A stretch of DNA of 64,000 bases, taken from Bermanella sp049115935. Its GTDB lineage: Bacteria; Pseudomonadota; Gammaproteobacteria; Pseudomonadales; Oceanobacteraceae. The notes beneath the pieces are model-generated. The model saw only the letters and a list, made by a program, of their open reading frames with translations, had not been told where the DNA came from and searched no databases. Both the position numbers and the translations under genes were made by a program. How positions within the stretch are numbered: position 1 is the stretch's first letter; every line of letters begins with the position of its first letter. The stretch covers positions 1 through 64,000 of the forward strand of contig JAGDZK010000042.1 in assembly GCA_049115935.1 (NCBI GenBank), given 5' to 3'. Below, piece by piece: positions 17,077 to 26,718 of the stretch.

Positions 17077-18251
17077 GGCAAATGATTACCGTACTTGGAG
17101 CCACAGGCTCCATCGGTAAAAGTACACTTGATGTACTTGCTCGTCACAAAGATCTTTATGAGGTATTTGCTTTAAGCGCAAATACTCAGGTCGACCTATT
17201 GCTTCAGCAGTGTCTTGAATACTCGCCTAAGTATGCCGTGATGGTAGATGAGGCTAGTGCTAAGCAGTTGGCTGAATCTTTAAAGCAGCATGGTAGTCAA
17301 GTTGAAGTATTAAGTGGTGCTTCGGCGCTTGTCGATATTGCCAGTGACGCAGATGTCGATCAGGTCATGGCGGCCATTGTAGGCGCGGCTGGTTTATTGC
17401 CAACATTAGCGGCGGCACAAGCGGGTAAACGTGTGTTGCTTGCCAATAAAGAAGCGCTCGTTATGAGTGGCCATTTATTTATGCAGGCCGTGAAGGATAA
17501 TCAAGCCGAACTTCTGCCAATAGATAGTGAACATAATGCTATTTTCCAATCTTTGCCGTTGGGTTATGGGCAAGATCCTTCCTGCAAGCAGCAGATTGAA
17601 AAAATATTATTAACTGCATCAGGTGGACCATTTCGTGGTTGGGGCTTAGATGCTTTATCTAAAGTAACTCCCAAGCAAGCAGTCAAACACCCTAATTGGT
17701 CAATGGGGCAGAAAATTTCTGTGGATAGCGCTACCTTAATGAACAAAGGTTTAGAGCTTATAGAGGCTTGTTGGTTATTTGATGTTAAGCCTTCACAAAT
17801 TGAAGTGGTGGTGCACCCTGAGTCGATTATTCACTCTATGGTGCAATATGTTGATGGTTCTGTTATTTGTCAAATGGGTAATCCGGATATGCGAACGCCC
17901 ATAGCCTATGGCTTAGCTTGGCCTGAGCGCATTACCTCTGGTGTTAAGCCTCTTAATTTATTTGAAGTGGCACAGTTGAATTTTGAATTGCCTGACCGCA
18001 CGTCTTTTCCGGCTTTAGATTTAGCTTCGCAAGCATTTGAAGCCGGTGGTACTGCCGCTACTATTCTTAATGCGGCAAATGAAGTAGCCGTTGCTGGTTT
18101 TTTACGGGAACAAATTGCCTTTACGTCAATCTCAAACCTGATCGATGAAACTTTAAACGCATGCAAAATCGAAGCGGCGGACAGCATTGAGGCAATTTTA
18201 GCCGCCGATGCTTGGGCAAGGCGCTTCGTAGAGGGCAAGATTTTATCATGA
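17073..18251 (+). CDS. dxr: 1-deoxy-D-xylulose 5-phosphate reductoisomerase
   Basis: Dxr converts DXP to 2-C-methylerythritol 4-phosphate with NADPH, the first committed step of the MEP isoprenoid pathway and the fosmidomycin target. The 392-residue protein has the NADPH loop GATGSIGKSTLDVL, NKEALVMSG, the metal-binding PIDSEHNAIFQ, the substrate-binding ILLTASGGPFR and MNKGLELIEACWLF, and HPESIIHSMVQ. It starts within ATGA overlapping cdsA and ends with an ATGA overlap into rseP. Confidence 0.97.
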   Translation: MRQMITVLGATGSIGKSTLDVLARHKDLYEVFALSANTQVDLLLQQCLEYSPKYAVMVDEASAKQLAESLKQHGSQVEVLSGASALVDIASDADVDQVMAAIVGAAGLLPTLAAAQAGKRVLLANKEALVMSGHLFMQAVKDNQAELLPIDSEHNAIFQSLPLGYGQDPSCKQQIEKILLTASGGPFRGWGLDALSKVTPKQAVKHPNWSMGQKISVDSATLMNKGLELIEACWLFDVKPSQIEVVVHPESIIHSMVQYVDGSVICQMGNPDMRTPIAYGLAWPERITSGVKPLNLFEVAQLNFELPDRTSFPALDLASQAFEAGGTAATILNAANEVAVAGFLREQIAFTSISNLIDETLNACKIEAADSIEAILAADAWARRFVEGKILS

Positions 18252-19588
18252 GTGTGTTATACAGCTTATTAGCGTTAGCCGTAACTCTGGGTATTCTGGT
18301 TACGGTACACGAATATGGTCACTACTGGGTTGCCCGTCGTTGTGGCGTGAAAGTACTGCGCTTTTCTGTCGGCTTTGGCAAAGTAATCTGGAGTCGTACC
18401 GATAAAAACGGCTGTGAGTTTGCCATTGCTGCCATACCCTTGGGTGGCTACGTAAAAATGCTCGATGAGCGTGAAGGCGAAGTCGCACCTGAGTTGTTAG
18501 ATCAAGCCTTTAACCGTAAAACCGTTTGGCAGCGTATGGCAGTGGTTTTAGCCGGCCCTGCTGCGAATATTATTTTTGCCATTTTTGCTTATTGGTTAAT
18601 GTTTATGACGGGCATTACTCAAGTGAAGCCTGTTATCGGTGAGGTTACCCCGCAAAGTCTTGCTGAAGAAGCAGGTTTGAAATCAGGGCAAGAGATCACG
18701 CTTGTTGATGGTAAAGAGGTAAGCAGTTGGCAAGATGTGCATTACCAGTTATTAAAGCGCCTAGGTGATACCGGTGAGATTGTCTTTACCGCCTCTAATG
18801 AACAGCAATTTCAATTATCGATTAATCGTTGGTTGAGTGATAAAGAAGAGCCCAATGCGCTAAATGAATTAGGGATCGCACCTTATAGACCAGAAGTACC
18901 TGCTGTTTTAGCCCAGTTGCAGGATGGTTTGCCAGCACAACAGGCTGGTTTAAAAAGCGGTGATGAAATTCTCAGTGTAGATGGGCAGCAAATTGATCAA
19001 TGGTTTGATTTTGTCGAGGTGGTGCAAGCCAATGGCGGGAAGGCACTATCTATCAAAGTATTACGCGATGGCGAAACGCAACAAGTAACCTTGATTCCAG
19101 CGGTTAAAACGAATGAGCAAGGTGAAAGCTTTGGCTTTGCTGGTGCCATGGTCAAGTCCCCTGAGTTACCGGAAGACTTTGTGACCACACAGCGTTTTGG
19201 TGTGTTTGAATCCGTTGGTAAAGCAGCTTATAAAACCTGGGATATGTCGGTGGTGACTTTAGAGTCTATCGGCAAGATGATTCAAGGCTTGTTGTCAGTT
19301 AAGAACTTGAGCGGCCCGATTACCATTGCTAAAGTAGCCAACGCCTCTGCCCAGGCTGGATTTGAAGCATTTATTGGTTTTTTAGCGTATATCAGCATTA
19401 TGCTGGCAGTGGTGAATTTATTACCAATCCCCGTACTGGATGGCGGGCATTTTTTGTTTTACTTAATCGAAGCGGTGAAGGGCTCACCTCTATCGGAAAA
19501 TGTTCAGCTAGCGGGTATTAAGCTGGGTATGGCGCTACTTATGATGGTTATGTTTGTAGCCATATTTAATGACATAAGTCGCATATAA
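18248..19588 (+). CDS. rseP: Site-2 protease RseP
   Basis: RseP is the intramembrane zinc protease that cuts anti-sigma factor RseA after DegS and also clears signal peptides. The 446-residue protein has HEYGH at residues 21-25 in the first TM helix, two periplasmic PDZ domains (near VKPVIGEVTPQSLAEEAGL and PAQQAGLKSGDEILSVDG), and the third metal ligand in NLLPIPVLDGGH. The start at 18248 (MSVLYSLLALAV) fits the family; the frame is open to 18212 inside dxr. Confidence 0.96.
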   Translation: MSVLYSLLALAVTLGILVTVHEYGHYWVARRCGVKVLRFSVGFGKVIWSRTDKNGCEFAIAAIPLGGYVKMLDEREGEVAPELLDQAFNRKTVWQRMAVVLAGPAANIIFAIFAYWLMFMTGITQVKPVIGEVTPQSLAEEAGLKSGQEITLVDGKEVSSWQDVHYQLLKRLGDTGEIVFTASNEQQFQLSINRWLSDKEEPNALNELGIAPYRPEVPAVLAQLQDGLPAQQAGLKSGDEILSVDGQQIDQWFDFVEVVQANGGKALSIKVLRDGETQQVTLIPAVKTNEQGESFGFAGAMVKSPELPEDFVTTQRFGVFESVGKAAYKTWDMSVVTLESIGKMIQGLLSVKNLSGPITIAKVANASAQAGFEAFIGFLAYISIMLAVVNLLPIPVLDGGHFLFYLIEAVKGSPLSENVQLAGIKLGMALLMMVMFVAIFNDISRI

Positions 19589-19655
19589 TAATTAAATGAT
19601 TTTGCTGGTCGGTATCCATACTTACGGCCTAAGATAACAATAAATTCGGATTAAC

Positions 19656-22085
19656 ATGAAGTTCACCTTAATCAGCATGCTTTTAGCTTTGGGCGCAACA
19701 CTTGCCCAAGCCGATTCCTTTACCGTTAAAGACATTCGTGTCGACGGCCTTCAACGGGTAAGTGCCGGTACTGTATTCAGTGCTTTCCCAATAAATATTG
19801 GTGACAAAGTTGATAGCGCAAAACTTGCGTCTGCTTCCCGTGGTTTATTTGCAACCGGTTACTTTAATGATATTGAGCTATTAAGAGATGGCGACATTTT
19901 AGTTGTAAGTCTTGTTGAATTGCCCACCATTACCGCGCTAGAGATAGAGGGCAATAACGCTATTGAAACCGAGCAGTTAAAAACAGGTTTAAAACAAGCA
20001 GGTCTTGCTGAAGGTTATGTATTTAAACGCTCAACCTTAGAGCGTTTAGAATTAGAGTTAGAGCGTCAGTATGTGAGCCAAGGTCGCTATGACGCACAAA
20101 TAGATACAGAAGTAAAAAAGCTACCTCGTAACCGCGTATCGTTAAAAATTAATGTGGATGAAGGCTCTGTTGCGTCAATTAGTCACATTAATATTGTTGG
20201 TTTTGAAAACTTTGAAAAACAAGAACTGCTTAATCAATTTGAATTAAAACCAACCAACCTTTGGTCTTGGTATTCAAGTGACGATAAATATTCCCGCGAA
20301 AAACTAGGTGGTGACCTAGAGCGTTTACGTTCATTTTATTTAGACCGTGGTTTTATTCGTTTTAACGTTGAGTCTACCCAAGTATCCCTTTCGCCTAATA
20401 AAGAAGATGTTTTTATTAGTGTGAATGTTCACGAAGGTGAAGTGTACACGGTGAATAAAGTGAACTTGGCAGGTGAACTTATCTTAGAAGAAGAGTTACT
20501 GCGCAAGCTTGTCATCATGGAAGAGGATCAAACCTTTAGCCGTCAAAAAGTAACATTCACTCAAGACTTGATTGCAAAACGCTTAGGTAATGAAGGCTTT
20601 ACCTTTGCCAGTGTGAACGGCGTGCCTAAAATTAATGACGAAGATAAAACCGTTGAGCTAACTTTTTTTGTAGAGCCAGGTAAGCGTACCTATGTGCGTC
20701 GTATTAACTTTACTGGTAACGAGTCCACTATGGATGAAGTGCTGCGCCGTGAAATGGTACAAATGGAAGGTGGCTGGGCATCAACGGAACTAATAGAACA
20801 ATCTAAAAGCCGTTTAGAGCAACTTGGTTTCTTTAAAGGTGTTAACGTTGAAACACCAAAAGTACCAGGATCAGATGACTTAATTGATGTGAATTACAGC
20901 GTTGAAGAGCAGCCAAGTGGTAGCTTAAACCTGAGTATTGGTTACTCAAGTGCTGATGGTATGATTTTAGGCACCAGTGTGTCGCAAAATAATTTCATGG
21001 GTACCGGTAAAAAAATGAGCACATCATTAAATAAAACCGATGCAGTAACCAGTTTGAATTTATCGTATACCGACCCTTACTACACGGTAGATGGTATCAG
21101 TCGTGGTTATGGTTTGTTTTATAGTCAAACGGATTTCTCTGAATTATCTTTAAGTGACTACAACACAGACACCTATGGTGCGCGTACCACGTTTGGCTTC
21201 CCTATTAGTGGCCGTGAACGTTTGTCATTTAGTATTGAAGCAAGCCGAACGTTAATGGAAGCTCAGGAAACGGGTATCGCTGAAGAGATCTTGAGCTTTG
21301 TCGAAGACGAAGGCGAAGACTTTGTTGAAGTGACATTAGGTAGCAGCTGGAGCTGGACAACCTTAAACCGCGGTTTATTCCCAACGGCTGGTGCAAAACA
21401 AAGTTTAGCCCTTGAAGCCACAGTGCCGGGTAGTGAATTAGAATATTACCGTGTTACCTATAACGCGCAGAAATATTTCCCAATCTCGGGTGAGTGGACG
21501 TTCCGTATTCGTACTGAACTGGGTTATGGCGACGGTTATGGTGATACTGAAGAGTTACCGTTCTTCCGTAATTTCCGCGCCGGTGGTGTGGGCTCGGTTC
21601 GTGGCTATACCAGTAACTCACTGGGACCTCGTGGTGCGATTAAGCGCTCATTAGGTACAACTACATCGGATGGTGTTGAAGTCAACATCGATGAAAATAA
21701 CGATTCTATTCAAGATGTAGCCTACATCGCAGATAACAATAGTCTTGGTGGTAACTTATTGGCCGAAGCTTCTATGGAATTGGTATTCCCTTTACCATTT
21801 GTTGAAGATCAGCGCAGTATGCGAAGTGTGTTGTTCTTAGACGCGGGTAATGTGTTTGATACAGAGTGCTTAACCTTAACTGAAGGGAATGGTGTTGGTG
21901 ATGTTAATGCTCACCCGTCATGTTCTGAAGGTTTTGATGCCAATGAAATTCGTTTTGGTACCGGTGTGAGTTTGACTTGGGTAACGGCTATTGGCCCATT
22001 AACCTTTACCTTTGCCCGTTCATTGAACAGCAAAGATGATGATGAAACCGAAGGGTTTGAATTCTCTCTTGGGCAAGTATTTTAA
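19656..22085 (+). CDS. bamA: Outer membrane protein assembly factor BamA
   Basis: BamA is the core of the BAM complex that folds beta-barrels into the outer membrane. The 809-residue precursor has a signal peptide (about residues 1-19, ending AQA), five POTRA repeats (about 22-425), and a C-terminal 16-strand barrel ending in an aromatic residue (SLGQVF). The L6 loop motif appears as VRGYTSNSLGPR, a Tyr version of VRGF. The FxVxxIxVxGLxRV start of POTRA1 is clear (FTVKDIRVDGLQRV). It sits in the usual rseP-bamA-skp-lpxD order. Confidence 0.97.
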   Translation: MKFTLISMLLALGATLAQADSFTVKDIRVDGLQRVSAGTVFSAFPINIGDKVDSAKLASASRGLFATGYFNDIELLRDGDILVVSLVELPTITALEIEGNNAIETEQLKTGLKQAGLAEGYVFKRSTLERLELELERQYVSQGRYDAQIDTEVKKLPRNRVSLKINVDEGSVASISHINIVGFENFEKQELLNQFELKPTNLWSWYSSDDKYSREKLGGDLERLRSFYLDRGFIRFNVESTQVSLSPNKEDVFISVNVHEGEVYTVNKVNLAGELILEEELLRKLVIMEEDQTFSRQKVTFTQDLIAKRLGNEGFTFASVNGVPKINDEDKTVELTFFVEPGKRTYVRRINFTGNESTMDEVLRREMVQMEGGWASTELIEQSKSRLEQLGFFKGVNVETPKVPGSDDLIDVNYSVEEQPSGSLNLSIGYSSADGMILGTSVSQNNFMGTGKKMSTSLNKTDAVTSLNLSYTDPYYTVDGISRGYGLFYSQTDFSELSLSDYNTDTYGARTTFGFPISGRERLSFSIEASRTLMEAQETGIAEEILSFVEDEGEDFVEVTLGSSWSWTTLNRGLFPTAGAKQSLALEATVPGSELEYYRVTYNAQKYFPISGEWTFRIRTELGYGDGYGDTEELPFFRNFRAGGVGSVRGYTSNSLGPRGAIKRSLGTTTSDGVEVNIDENNDSIQDVAYIADNNSLGGNLLAEASMELVFPLPFVEDQRSMRSVLFLDAGNVFDTECLTLTEGNGVGDVNAHPSCSEGFDANEIRFGTGVSLTWVTAIGPLTFTFARSLNSKDDDETEGFEFSLGQVF

Positions 22086-22090
22086 AGCAG

Positions 22091-22120
22091 CTGCTTGAAA
22101 ACCATCGTGTTTTCAAGCAG
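22091..22120 (+). terminator. Hairpin between bamA and skp
   Basis: A perfect 12-bp stem (22091-22102 with 22109-22120) has a 6-nt loop. It is followed by TCTTCTTGG rather than a T tract, so it may be a partial terminator or an mRNA stabiliser. Confidence 0.45.
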
Positions 22121-22169
22121 TCTTCTTGGCCAGTTTTTTACAATAATAAGTGATTAAATAGGAAGTGTT

Positions 22170-22685
22170 ATGTTGAAGTGGACGAAAATCGCAGTAGCGG
22201 GTTTGTTTTTTGTGGCATCTACCGCCATGGCTGCGGGCAGTAAAATTGCTGTTGTAGACATGGAACGTGCGTTGTTTCAATCAGATGGTGCTAAAGCGTC
22301 TTTCAAGCAAGTTGAAGATCAATTTGGTGATGATCTAGGCAAAATCAAACAGCTTGAAAAAGAAATGATGGAAAGCCAAGAAAAATTACAAAAAGACGGC
22401 GCTATTATGAGCGACGAAGAGCAACGTAAAATCCGTAACAGCATTAAAGAACAACAAAGTGAATTTAAATTCTTTGCAGGTAAATTGCAGCAAGCTGAAC
22501 AGCAGTGGCGTCAGCAGTTTTTCCGTGCCAACTTACCTCGTTTACAAGACATTCTAAAAACACTGATCGAAGCTGAAAAAGTAGATATTGTGTTAAATGG
22601 TCAAGCTGTTATTCACGTAGTACCTGATTTAGATTTAACCAAAAAGTTATTAAACAAGCTTAATGAAGCCAGCGCTGCGAAATAA
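22170..22685 (+). CDS. skp: Periplasmic chaperone Skp/OmpH
   Basis: Skp is a trimeric jellyfish-shaped chaperone that carries unfolded outer membrane proteins to BamA. The 171-residue precursor has a signal peptide ending at SSTAMAA-like FVASTAMAA (about residue 22). The mature N-terminus is KIAVVDMERALFQSDGAK, matching the OmpH family. Long charged helices follow, with KQLEKEMMESQEKLQKDGA and the glutamine-rich GKLQQAEQQWRQQFF forming the tentacles. It is 3 bp from lpxD. Confidence 0.92.
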   Translation: MLKWTKIAVAGLFFVASTAMAAGSKIAVVDMERALFQSDGAKASFKQVEDQFGDDLGKIKQLEKEMMESQEKLQKDGAIMSDEEQRKIRNSIKEQQSEFKFFAGKLQQAEQQWRQQFFRANLPRLQDILKTLIEAEKVDIVLNGQAVIHVVPDLDLTKKLLNKLNEASAAK

Positions 22686-22688
22686 GTT

Positions 22689-23705
22689 ATGGCTTATACA
22701 CTTGGTGAAATCGCTCAGTATTTAAATGCTGAAGTCGTTGGCGATGAAAACATTAGTATTGAAGGCTTGGCGACTTTGTCCCAAGCTGAAAGTGGGCAAC
22801 TCAGTTTCCTTGCTAATATGGCCTATAAGGATCAATTACAGCACACACAAGCCAGTGCTGTAATTGTACACCCTAAGCAAGCAGCGTTATGTCAGTGTGC
22901 TGCACTTGTTTTAGATAACCCTTATCTTGGTTACGCTAAAGTATCCCAGCTGTTCAATACCCTTCCTAAAGCGAATCATCAAATTCACCCAAGTGCAGTG
23001 ATCAGTCCAAGCGCTAAAGTTGGTGAAAATGTCAGTATTGCGGCAAATGCAGTGGTTGAAGATCATGCTGTTATTGGTGCAGGTGCTGTCATAGGCGCTG
23101 GCTCTATTGTGGGCGTAAATGCGCGCATCGGTTCAAATACTCGTTTGCATCACAATGTGAGCATTTATCATGACGTAGTTGTGGGTGATGACTGTATCAT
23201 TCATAGCGGCGCGATCATTGGCTCTGACGGCTTTGGTTTTGCGAACGAAAAAGGCCAGTGGGTGAAAATCTGTCAAATTGGCGGGGTGGTTGTTGGTAAT
23301 CAAGTTGAGATTGGTGCAAATACAACCATTGATCGTGGTGCCATGAGCGATACCTTGATTGGTAATGGTGTGAAGCTCGATAACCAGATTCAAATTGCCC
23401 ACAATGTTGAAATTGGCGCTCATACCGCCATGGCGGCTGGTTGTATGATTGCAGGCAGCACCAAAATTGGCAGCTGTTGCACATTAGCTGGTGGTGTTGG
23501 TGTGGCAGGTCATTTACAGCTTGCCGATGGCACCCATGTGACAGCTATGACGCTGGTCACAAAAAGTATTTCTGAGCCAGGTAGTTACTCATCTGGTACT
23601 GCTATGTCGATCACCGCTGAGTGGCGTAAAAGTGCGGCTCGTTTCCGTCAACTGGACGAAATGGCGAAACGCATTAAACTCATTGAGAAATCTTTAAAGG
23701 AATAA
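22689..23705 (+). CDS. lpxD: UDP-3-O-(3-hydroxyacyl)glucosamine N-acyltransferase
   Basis: LpxD adds the second hydroxyacyl chain in lipid A synthesis. The 338-residue protein has an N-terminal uridine-binding domain (LGEIAQYLNAEVVGDENISIEGLATL), then a left-handed beta-helix of hexapeptide repeats from about residue 100 to 290. The catalytic histidine region is seen in QIAHNVEIGAHT, and the helix ends in a C-terminal alpha extension (RFRQLDEMAKRIKLIEKSL). The signature IGSDGFGFANEKGQWVKI is well conserved. Confidence 0.96.
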   Translation: MAYTLGEIAQYLNAEVVGDENISIEGLATLSQAESGQLSFLANMAYKDQLQHTQASAVIVHPKQAALCQCAALVLDNPYLGYAKVSQLFNTLPKANHQIHPSAVISPSAKVGENVSIAANAVVEDHAVIGAGAVIGAGSIVGVNARIGSNTRLHHNVSIYHDVVVGDDCIIHSGAIIGSDGFGFANEKGQWVKICQIGGVVVGNQVEIGANTTIDRGAMSDTLIGNGVKLDNQIQIAHNVEIGAHTAMAAGCMIAGSTKIGSCCTLAGGVGVAGHLQLADGTHVTAMTLVTKSISEPGSYSSGTAMSITAEWRKSAARFRQLDEMAKRIKLIEKSLKE

Positions 23706-23709
23706 CCCC

Positions 23710-24162
23710 ATGGCGGTAATGAATTACAATGAAATTACGGATTTATTACCCCACCGTTATCCGTTTTTATTGGTAGACAGAGTCACGCAGCTGGATAAAA
23801 AACAGCGCATAGTAGGCTATAAAAATGTCACCAGTAATGAGCCATTTTTTGAAGGGCACTTCCCCAAGCATCCAATTATGCCAGGGGTTTTGATTCTCGA
23901 ATCATTAGCGCAACTAGCTGGGCTATTAGGGCTAGATGCCATAGAAAAAGAAAAGGCCGAAAATACGGTTTATTATTTTGCGGGCGTGGATAAGGCTCGC
24001 TTTAAAAAACCGGTAGTGCCAGGAGATCGTTTAGAAATGGAAGCGCGTTATGTCAGTGACAAACGTGGAATCTGGCGGTTTGAATGTGAAGCTTGGGTAG
24101 ATGGACAAGTAGCCTGCCAAGCTGAAATTATGTGTGCCGAAAGGGAAATACATTTTGATTGA
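23710..24162 (+). CDS. fabZ: 3-hydroxyacyl-[acyl-carrier-protein] dehydratase FabZ
   Basis: FabZ dehydrates 3-hydroxyacyl-ACP in fatty acid elongation and competes with LpxA/LpxD for the same substrate. The 150-residue hot-dog protein has LLPHRYPFLLVDRV, then EGHFPKHPIMPGVLILESLAQ with catalytic H50 and E64. AAAGGA at 23696-23701 supports the start at 23710. It overlaps lpxA by 8 bp, giving close coupling of lipid A and fatty acid synthesis. Confidence 0.96.
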   Translation: MAVMNYNEITDLLPHRYPFLLVDRVTQLDKKQRIVGYKNVTSNEPFFEGHFPKHPIMPGVLILESLAQLAGLLGLDAIEKEKAENTVYYFAGVDKARFKKPVVPGDRLEMEARYVSDKRGIWRFECEAWVDGQVACQAEIMCAEREIHFD

Positions 24163-24925
24163 TTCACGCGCTATTATTGATCCAAGCGCCAAGTTGGCAG
24201 CAAACGTTGAAGTAGGCCCATTCACCATAATCGGGCCGGATGTGACCATCGATGAAGGTACCGTGATTGGTAGTCATGTTGTGATTAAAGGGCCAACCAG
24301 TATTGGCAAGCACAATCAGATTTTTCAATTTTGTACCATTGGTGAAGATTGCCAAGATAAAAAATTTAAAGGTGAGCCGACTCGTTTAGAGATTGGTGAT
24401 CACAATATCTTTCGTGAAGCGTGCACAGTGCATCGCGGCACAACACAAGATAAAAGTCTGACCAAGATTGGCAGCCATAATTTGTTCATGGTGAATGTAC
24501 ACGTTGCCCACGATGTGATCATTGCCGACAATTGCATTTTAGCTAACGACACAAATATTGCAGGCCATGTGCATATTGGTAATTACGTTATTTTGGGTGG
24601 CGCATCGCAAGTACATCAATTTGTGAAAATTGGCAGTCACAGTATGTGCGGCACAGGTTCAATCGTATTAAAAGATGTACCAGCTTATATCATGGCAAAC
24701 GGGAATTCGGCTAAACCTCACGGCATTAATATCGAAGGTTTAAAGCGTCGCGGCTTTGAAAAAAATGATATTCGCGTGTTACGCAACGCATATAAAACCG
24801 TTTATCGTAAAGGTTTAACCCTTGAAGAAGCTAAACCTGAATTATTAGAATTGCTGAAAGAATCCCCGGCGGTCGAAGCATTTATTGAAAGCATTGAACA
24901 GTCAACTCGAGGAATCATCCGCTAA
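24155..24925 (+). CDS. lpxA: UDP-N-acetylglucosamine O-acyltransferase
   Basis: LpxA performs the first acylation of lipid A synthesis. The 256-residue beta-helix protein keeps catalytic H119 (HVAHDV), GEPTRLEIGDHNIFREACTVHRG and the C-terminal IEGLKRRGF helix. I place the start at TTG (24155): AAGGGA lies 8 bases upstream, and the resulting LIDSRAIIDPSAKL aligns with the family N-terminus. A GTG at 24134 is possible but adds 7 unconserved residues. The TTG lies inside the end of fabZ. It ends overlapping lpxB by one base. Confidence 0.94.
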   Translation: MIDSRAIIDPSAKLAANVEVGPFTIIGPDVTIDEGTVIGSHVVIKGPTSIGKHNQIFQFCTIGEDCQDKKFKGEPTRLEIGDHNIFREACTVHRGTTQDKSLTKIGSHNLFMVNVHVAHDVIIADNCILANDTNIAGHVHIGNYVILGGASQVHQFVKIGSHSMCGTGSIVLKDVPAYIMANGNSAKPHGINIEGLKRRGFEKNDIRVLRNAYKTVYRKGLTLEEAKPELLELLKESPAVEAFIESIEQSTRGIIR

Positions 24926-26064
24926 TGTCATTGTGCTTTGCCATGGTGGCAGGAGAAGCGTCAGGGGATATTCTTGGCGCAGGTTTAATTAAAGCCTTAA
25001 AGCAACAACACCCTGATGCCCGTTTTGTGGGCATTGGCGGTCCAAAAATGATTGCCGAAGGATTTGAAACCTTATACCCCATGGAGCGTTTATCCGTAAT
25101 GGGGCTGTTTGAGGTATTAGGCCGTTTAGGCGAATTATTAAAAATACGTAAGCAGTTATTTAATACTTTACTTGAACTCAAGCCTGATGTGTTTATAGGC
25201 ATTGATGCGCCTGACTTTAATTTAAAGCTTGAACAAAAATTAAAAGAAAAAAGCATCAAAGCGGTACATTACGTTAGCCCAAGTGTTTGGGCTTGGCGTG
25301 AAAAACGTGTATTTAAAATTAAAAAATCCGTTGATCTTGTTTTGTGTTTATTCCCATTTGAAGTGGATTTTTATAAAAAACATGAGGTGCCTGCGGTTTG
25401 TGTGGGTCATACCTTAGCGGATGCCATAGCATTAGAGACAGATACTCAAGGTGCTCGTCAGCAATTAGAACTGGTAGATGATTTACCAGTAGTGGCGTTG
25501 ATGCCAGGCTCTCGCGGTGGTGAAGTAGCACGATTAGGCGAATTATTTTTACAAGCAGCCGAACTTGTTAAGCAACAGGTGCCTTCGGTTCAATTTGTTT
25601 TACCTGCCGCTAACCAAGATCGATTCTCACAGTTAACCCATATGTTGGCTGATCATGAAAGTCTTTCTGTTAAGTTGTTAGATGGACAAAGCCGAGAGGC
25701 AATGGCTAGCTCAGATGTGGTATTAATGGCATCAGGCACGGCTGCTTTAGAAGGGATGCTGTTTAAAAAACCCTTGGTAGTGTCGTATAAATTGTCAGCA
25801 CTGACGGCTTATATCGTGCGTAAAATGCTGAAGCAGCCGTTTGTTTCGCTGCCAAATTTATTAGCGGGTAAAGAGTTAGTACCTGAGATATTACAAGAAG
25901 CGGCTACGCCTGAAAATTTAGCCAATGCGGTTTTGAATTTCCTGCAAAATAAACATGCCTCTGCTCATTTAAAAGAAGAGTTCACTCAATTGCATAAGTG
26001 GTTAAAACGCGATGCTGATGTAGCCGCAGCGCAAGCGATTACTCAATTGGTTGAAGCTAAATGA
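24925..26064 (+). CDS. lpxB: Lipid A disaccharide synthase
   Basis: LpxB joins lipid X and UDP-diacylglucosamine into the tetraacyl disaccharide. The 379-residue GT19-family protein starts MSLCFAMVAGEASGDILGAG, the characteristic AGE.SGD motif. It keeps GIGGPKMIAEGFE, GIDAPDFNLKLE, HYVSPSVWAWREKR, LMPGSRGGEV and the C-terminal MASGTAALE and NLLAGKELVPE elements. Length equals the family norm. Start and stop both overlap neighbours (TAATG and ATGA). Confidence 0.96.
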   Translation: MSLCFAMVAGEASGDILGAGLIKALKQQHPDARFVGIGGPKMIAEGFETLYPMERLSVMGLFEVLGRLGELLKIRKQLFNTLLELKPDVFIGIDAPDFNLKLEQKLKEKSIKAVHYVSPSVWAWREKRVFKIKKSVDLVLCLFPFEVDFYKKHEVPAVCVGHTLADAIALETDTQGARQQLELVDDLPVVALMPGSRGGEVARLGELFLQAAELVKQQVPSVQFVLPAANQDRFSQLTHMLADHESLSVKLLDGQSREAMASSDVVLMASGTAALEGMLFKKPLVVSYKLSALTAYIVRKMLKQPFVSLPNLLAGKELVPEILQEAATPENLANAVLNFLQNKHASAHLKEEFTQLHKWLKRDADVAAAQAITQLVEAK

Positions 26065-26681
26065 ATGAGATCATCGAGCAAGAACAAATTTTAATTGATC
26101 AGGCACTGATTTATTGTGGTGTCGACGAAGCAGGTGCCGGCCCTTTATGTGGGGATGTGGTAGCAGCTGCTGTGGTGTTAGACCCTAATAACCCTATTGA
26201 TCAATTAAATGATTCTAAAAAGTTAAGTGAAAAAAAACGTGAGATGCTGTTTCCAATTATTAAGGAAAAGGCGCTGGCCTATTGTATCGCACGTTGTAGC
26301 GCCCAAGAGATTGATGACATCAATATACTCAATGCTCGCATGCTTGCCATGACTCGAGCTATAGAGGGGTTGAATATGCAAATTCAACACGCGTTAATTG
26401 ATGGTAATCGTTTGCCGAAAGACTTGCCTTGCGCTGGCACTGCTATCGTAAAAGGGGATGCATTGGTTGCATCCATTTCAGCCGCATCAGTTTTAGCCAA
26501 AGTGCAGCGCGATCATGATATGGTTGAACTAGATAAACAATATCCGCAGTATGGCTTAGCAAAGCACAAAGGTTATCCGACTAAGGCTCACCTTGAGGCA
26601 TTACAGGAATACGGTCCCACAGAGATTTACCGTAAAACCTATGGCCCAGTTAAAAAATTGTTAAACGAAAAAACCGCCTAG
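26061..26681 (+). CDS. rnhB: Ribonuclease HII
   Basis: RNase HII removes ribonucleotides misincorporated into DNA. The 206-residue product has the catalytic D22 and E23 in GVDEAGAGPLCGDVVAA, LNDSKKLSEKKRE, the ALIDGNRLP aspartate region and SAASVLAKVQRDHDM. A 20-residue N-terminal stretch precedes the core. It ends the lipid A operon. In many gammaproteobacteria dnaE follows, but here two minus-strand envelope genes come next. The stop codon is in the loop of the terminator. Confidence 0.95.
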   Translation: MNEIIEQEQILIDQALIYCGVDEAGAGPLCGDVVAAAVVLDPNNPIDQLNDSKKLSEKKREMLFPIIKEKALAYCIARCSAQEIDDINILNARMLAMTRAIEGLNMQIQHALIDGNRLPKDLPCAGTAIVKGDALVASISAASVLAKVQRDHDMVELDKQYPQYGLAKHKGYPTKAHLEALQEYGPTEIYRKTYGPVKKLLNEKTA

Positions 26682-26697
26682 TGGCGGTTTTTTCGTT
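26664..26697 (+). terminator. Terminator of the lipid A operon, overlapping the rnhB 3' end
   Basis: A perfect 15-bp stem (26664-26678 with 26683-26697) with a 4-nt loop that holds most of the rnhB stop codon TAG (26679-26681). T6 and A6 tracts inside the stem let it work in both directions, also serving the convergent lipoprotein gene. Confidence 0.9.
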
Positions 26698-26718
26698 ATG
26701 AATATTGGGTAATAAGTT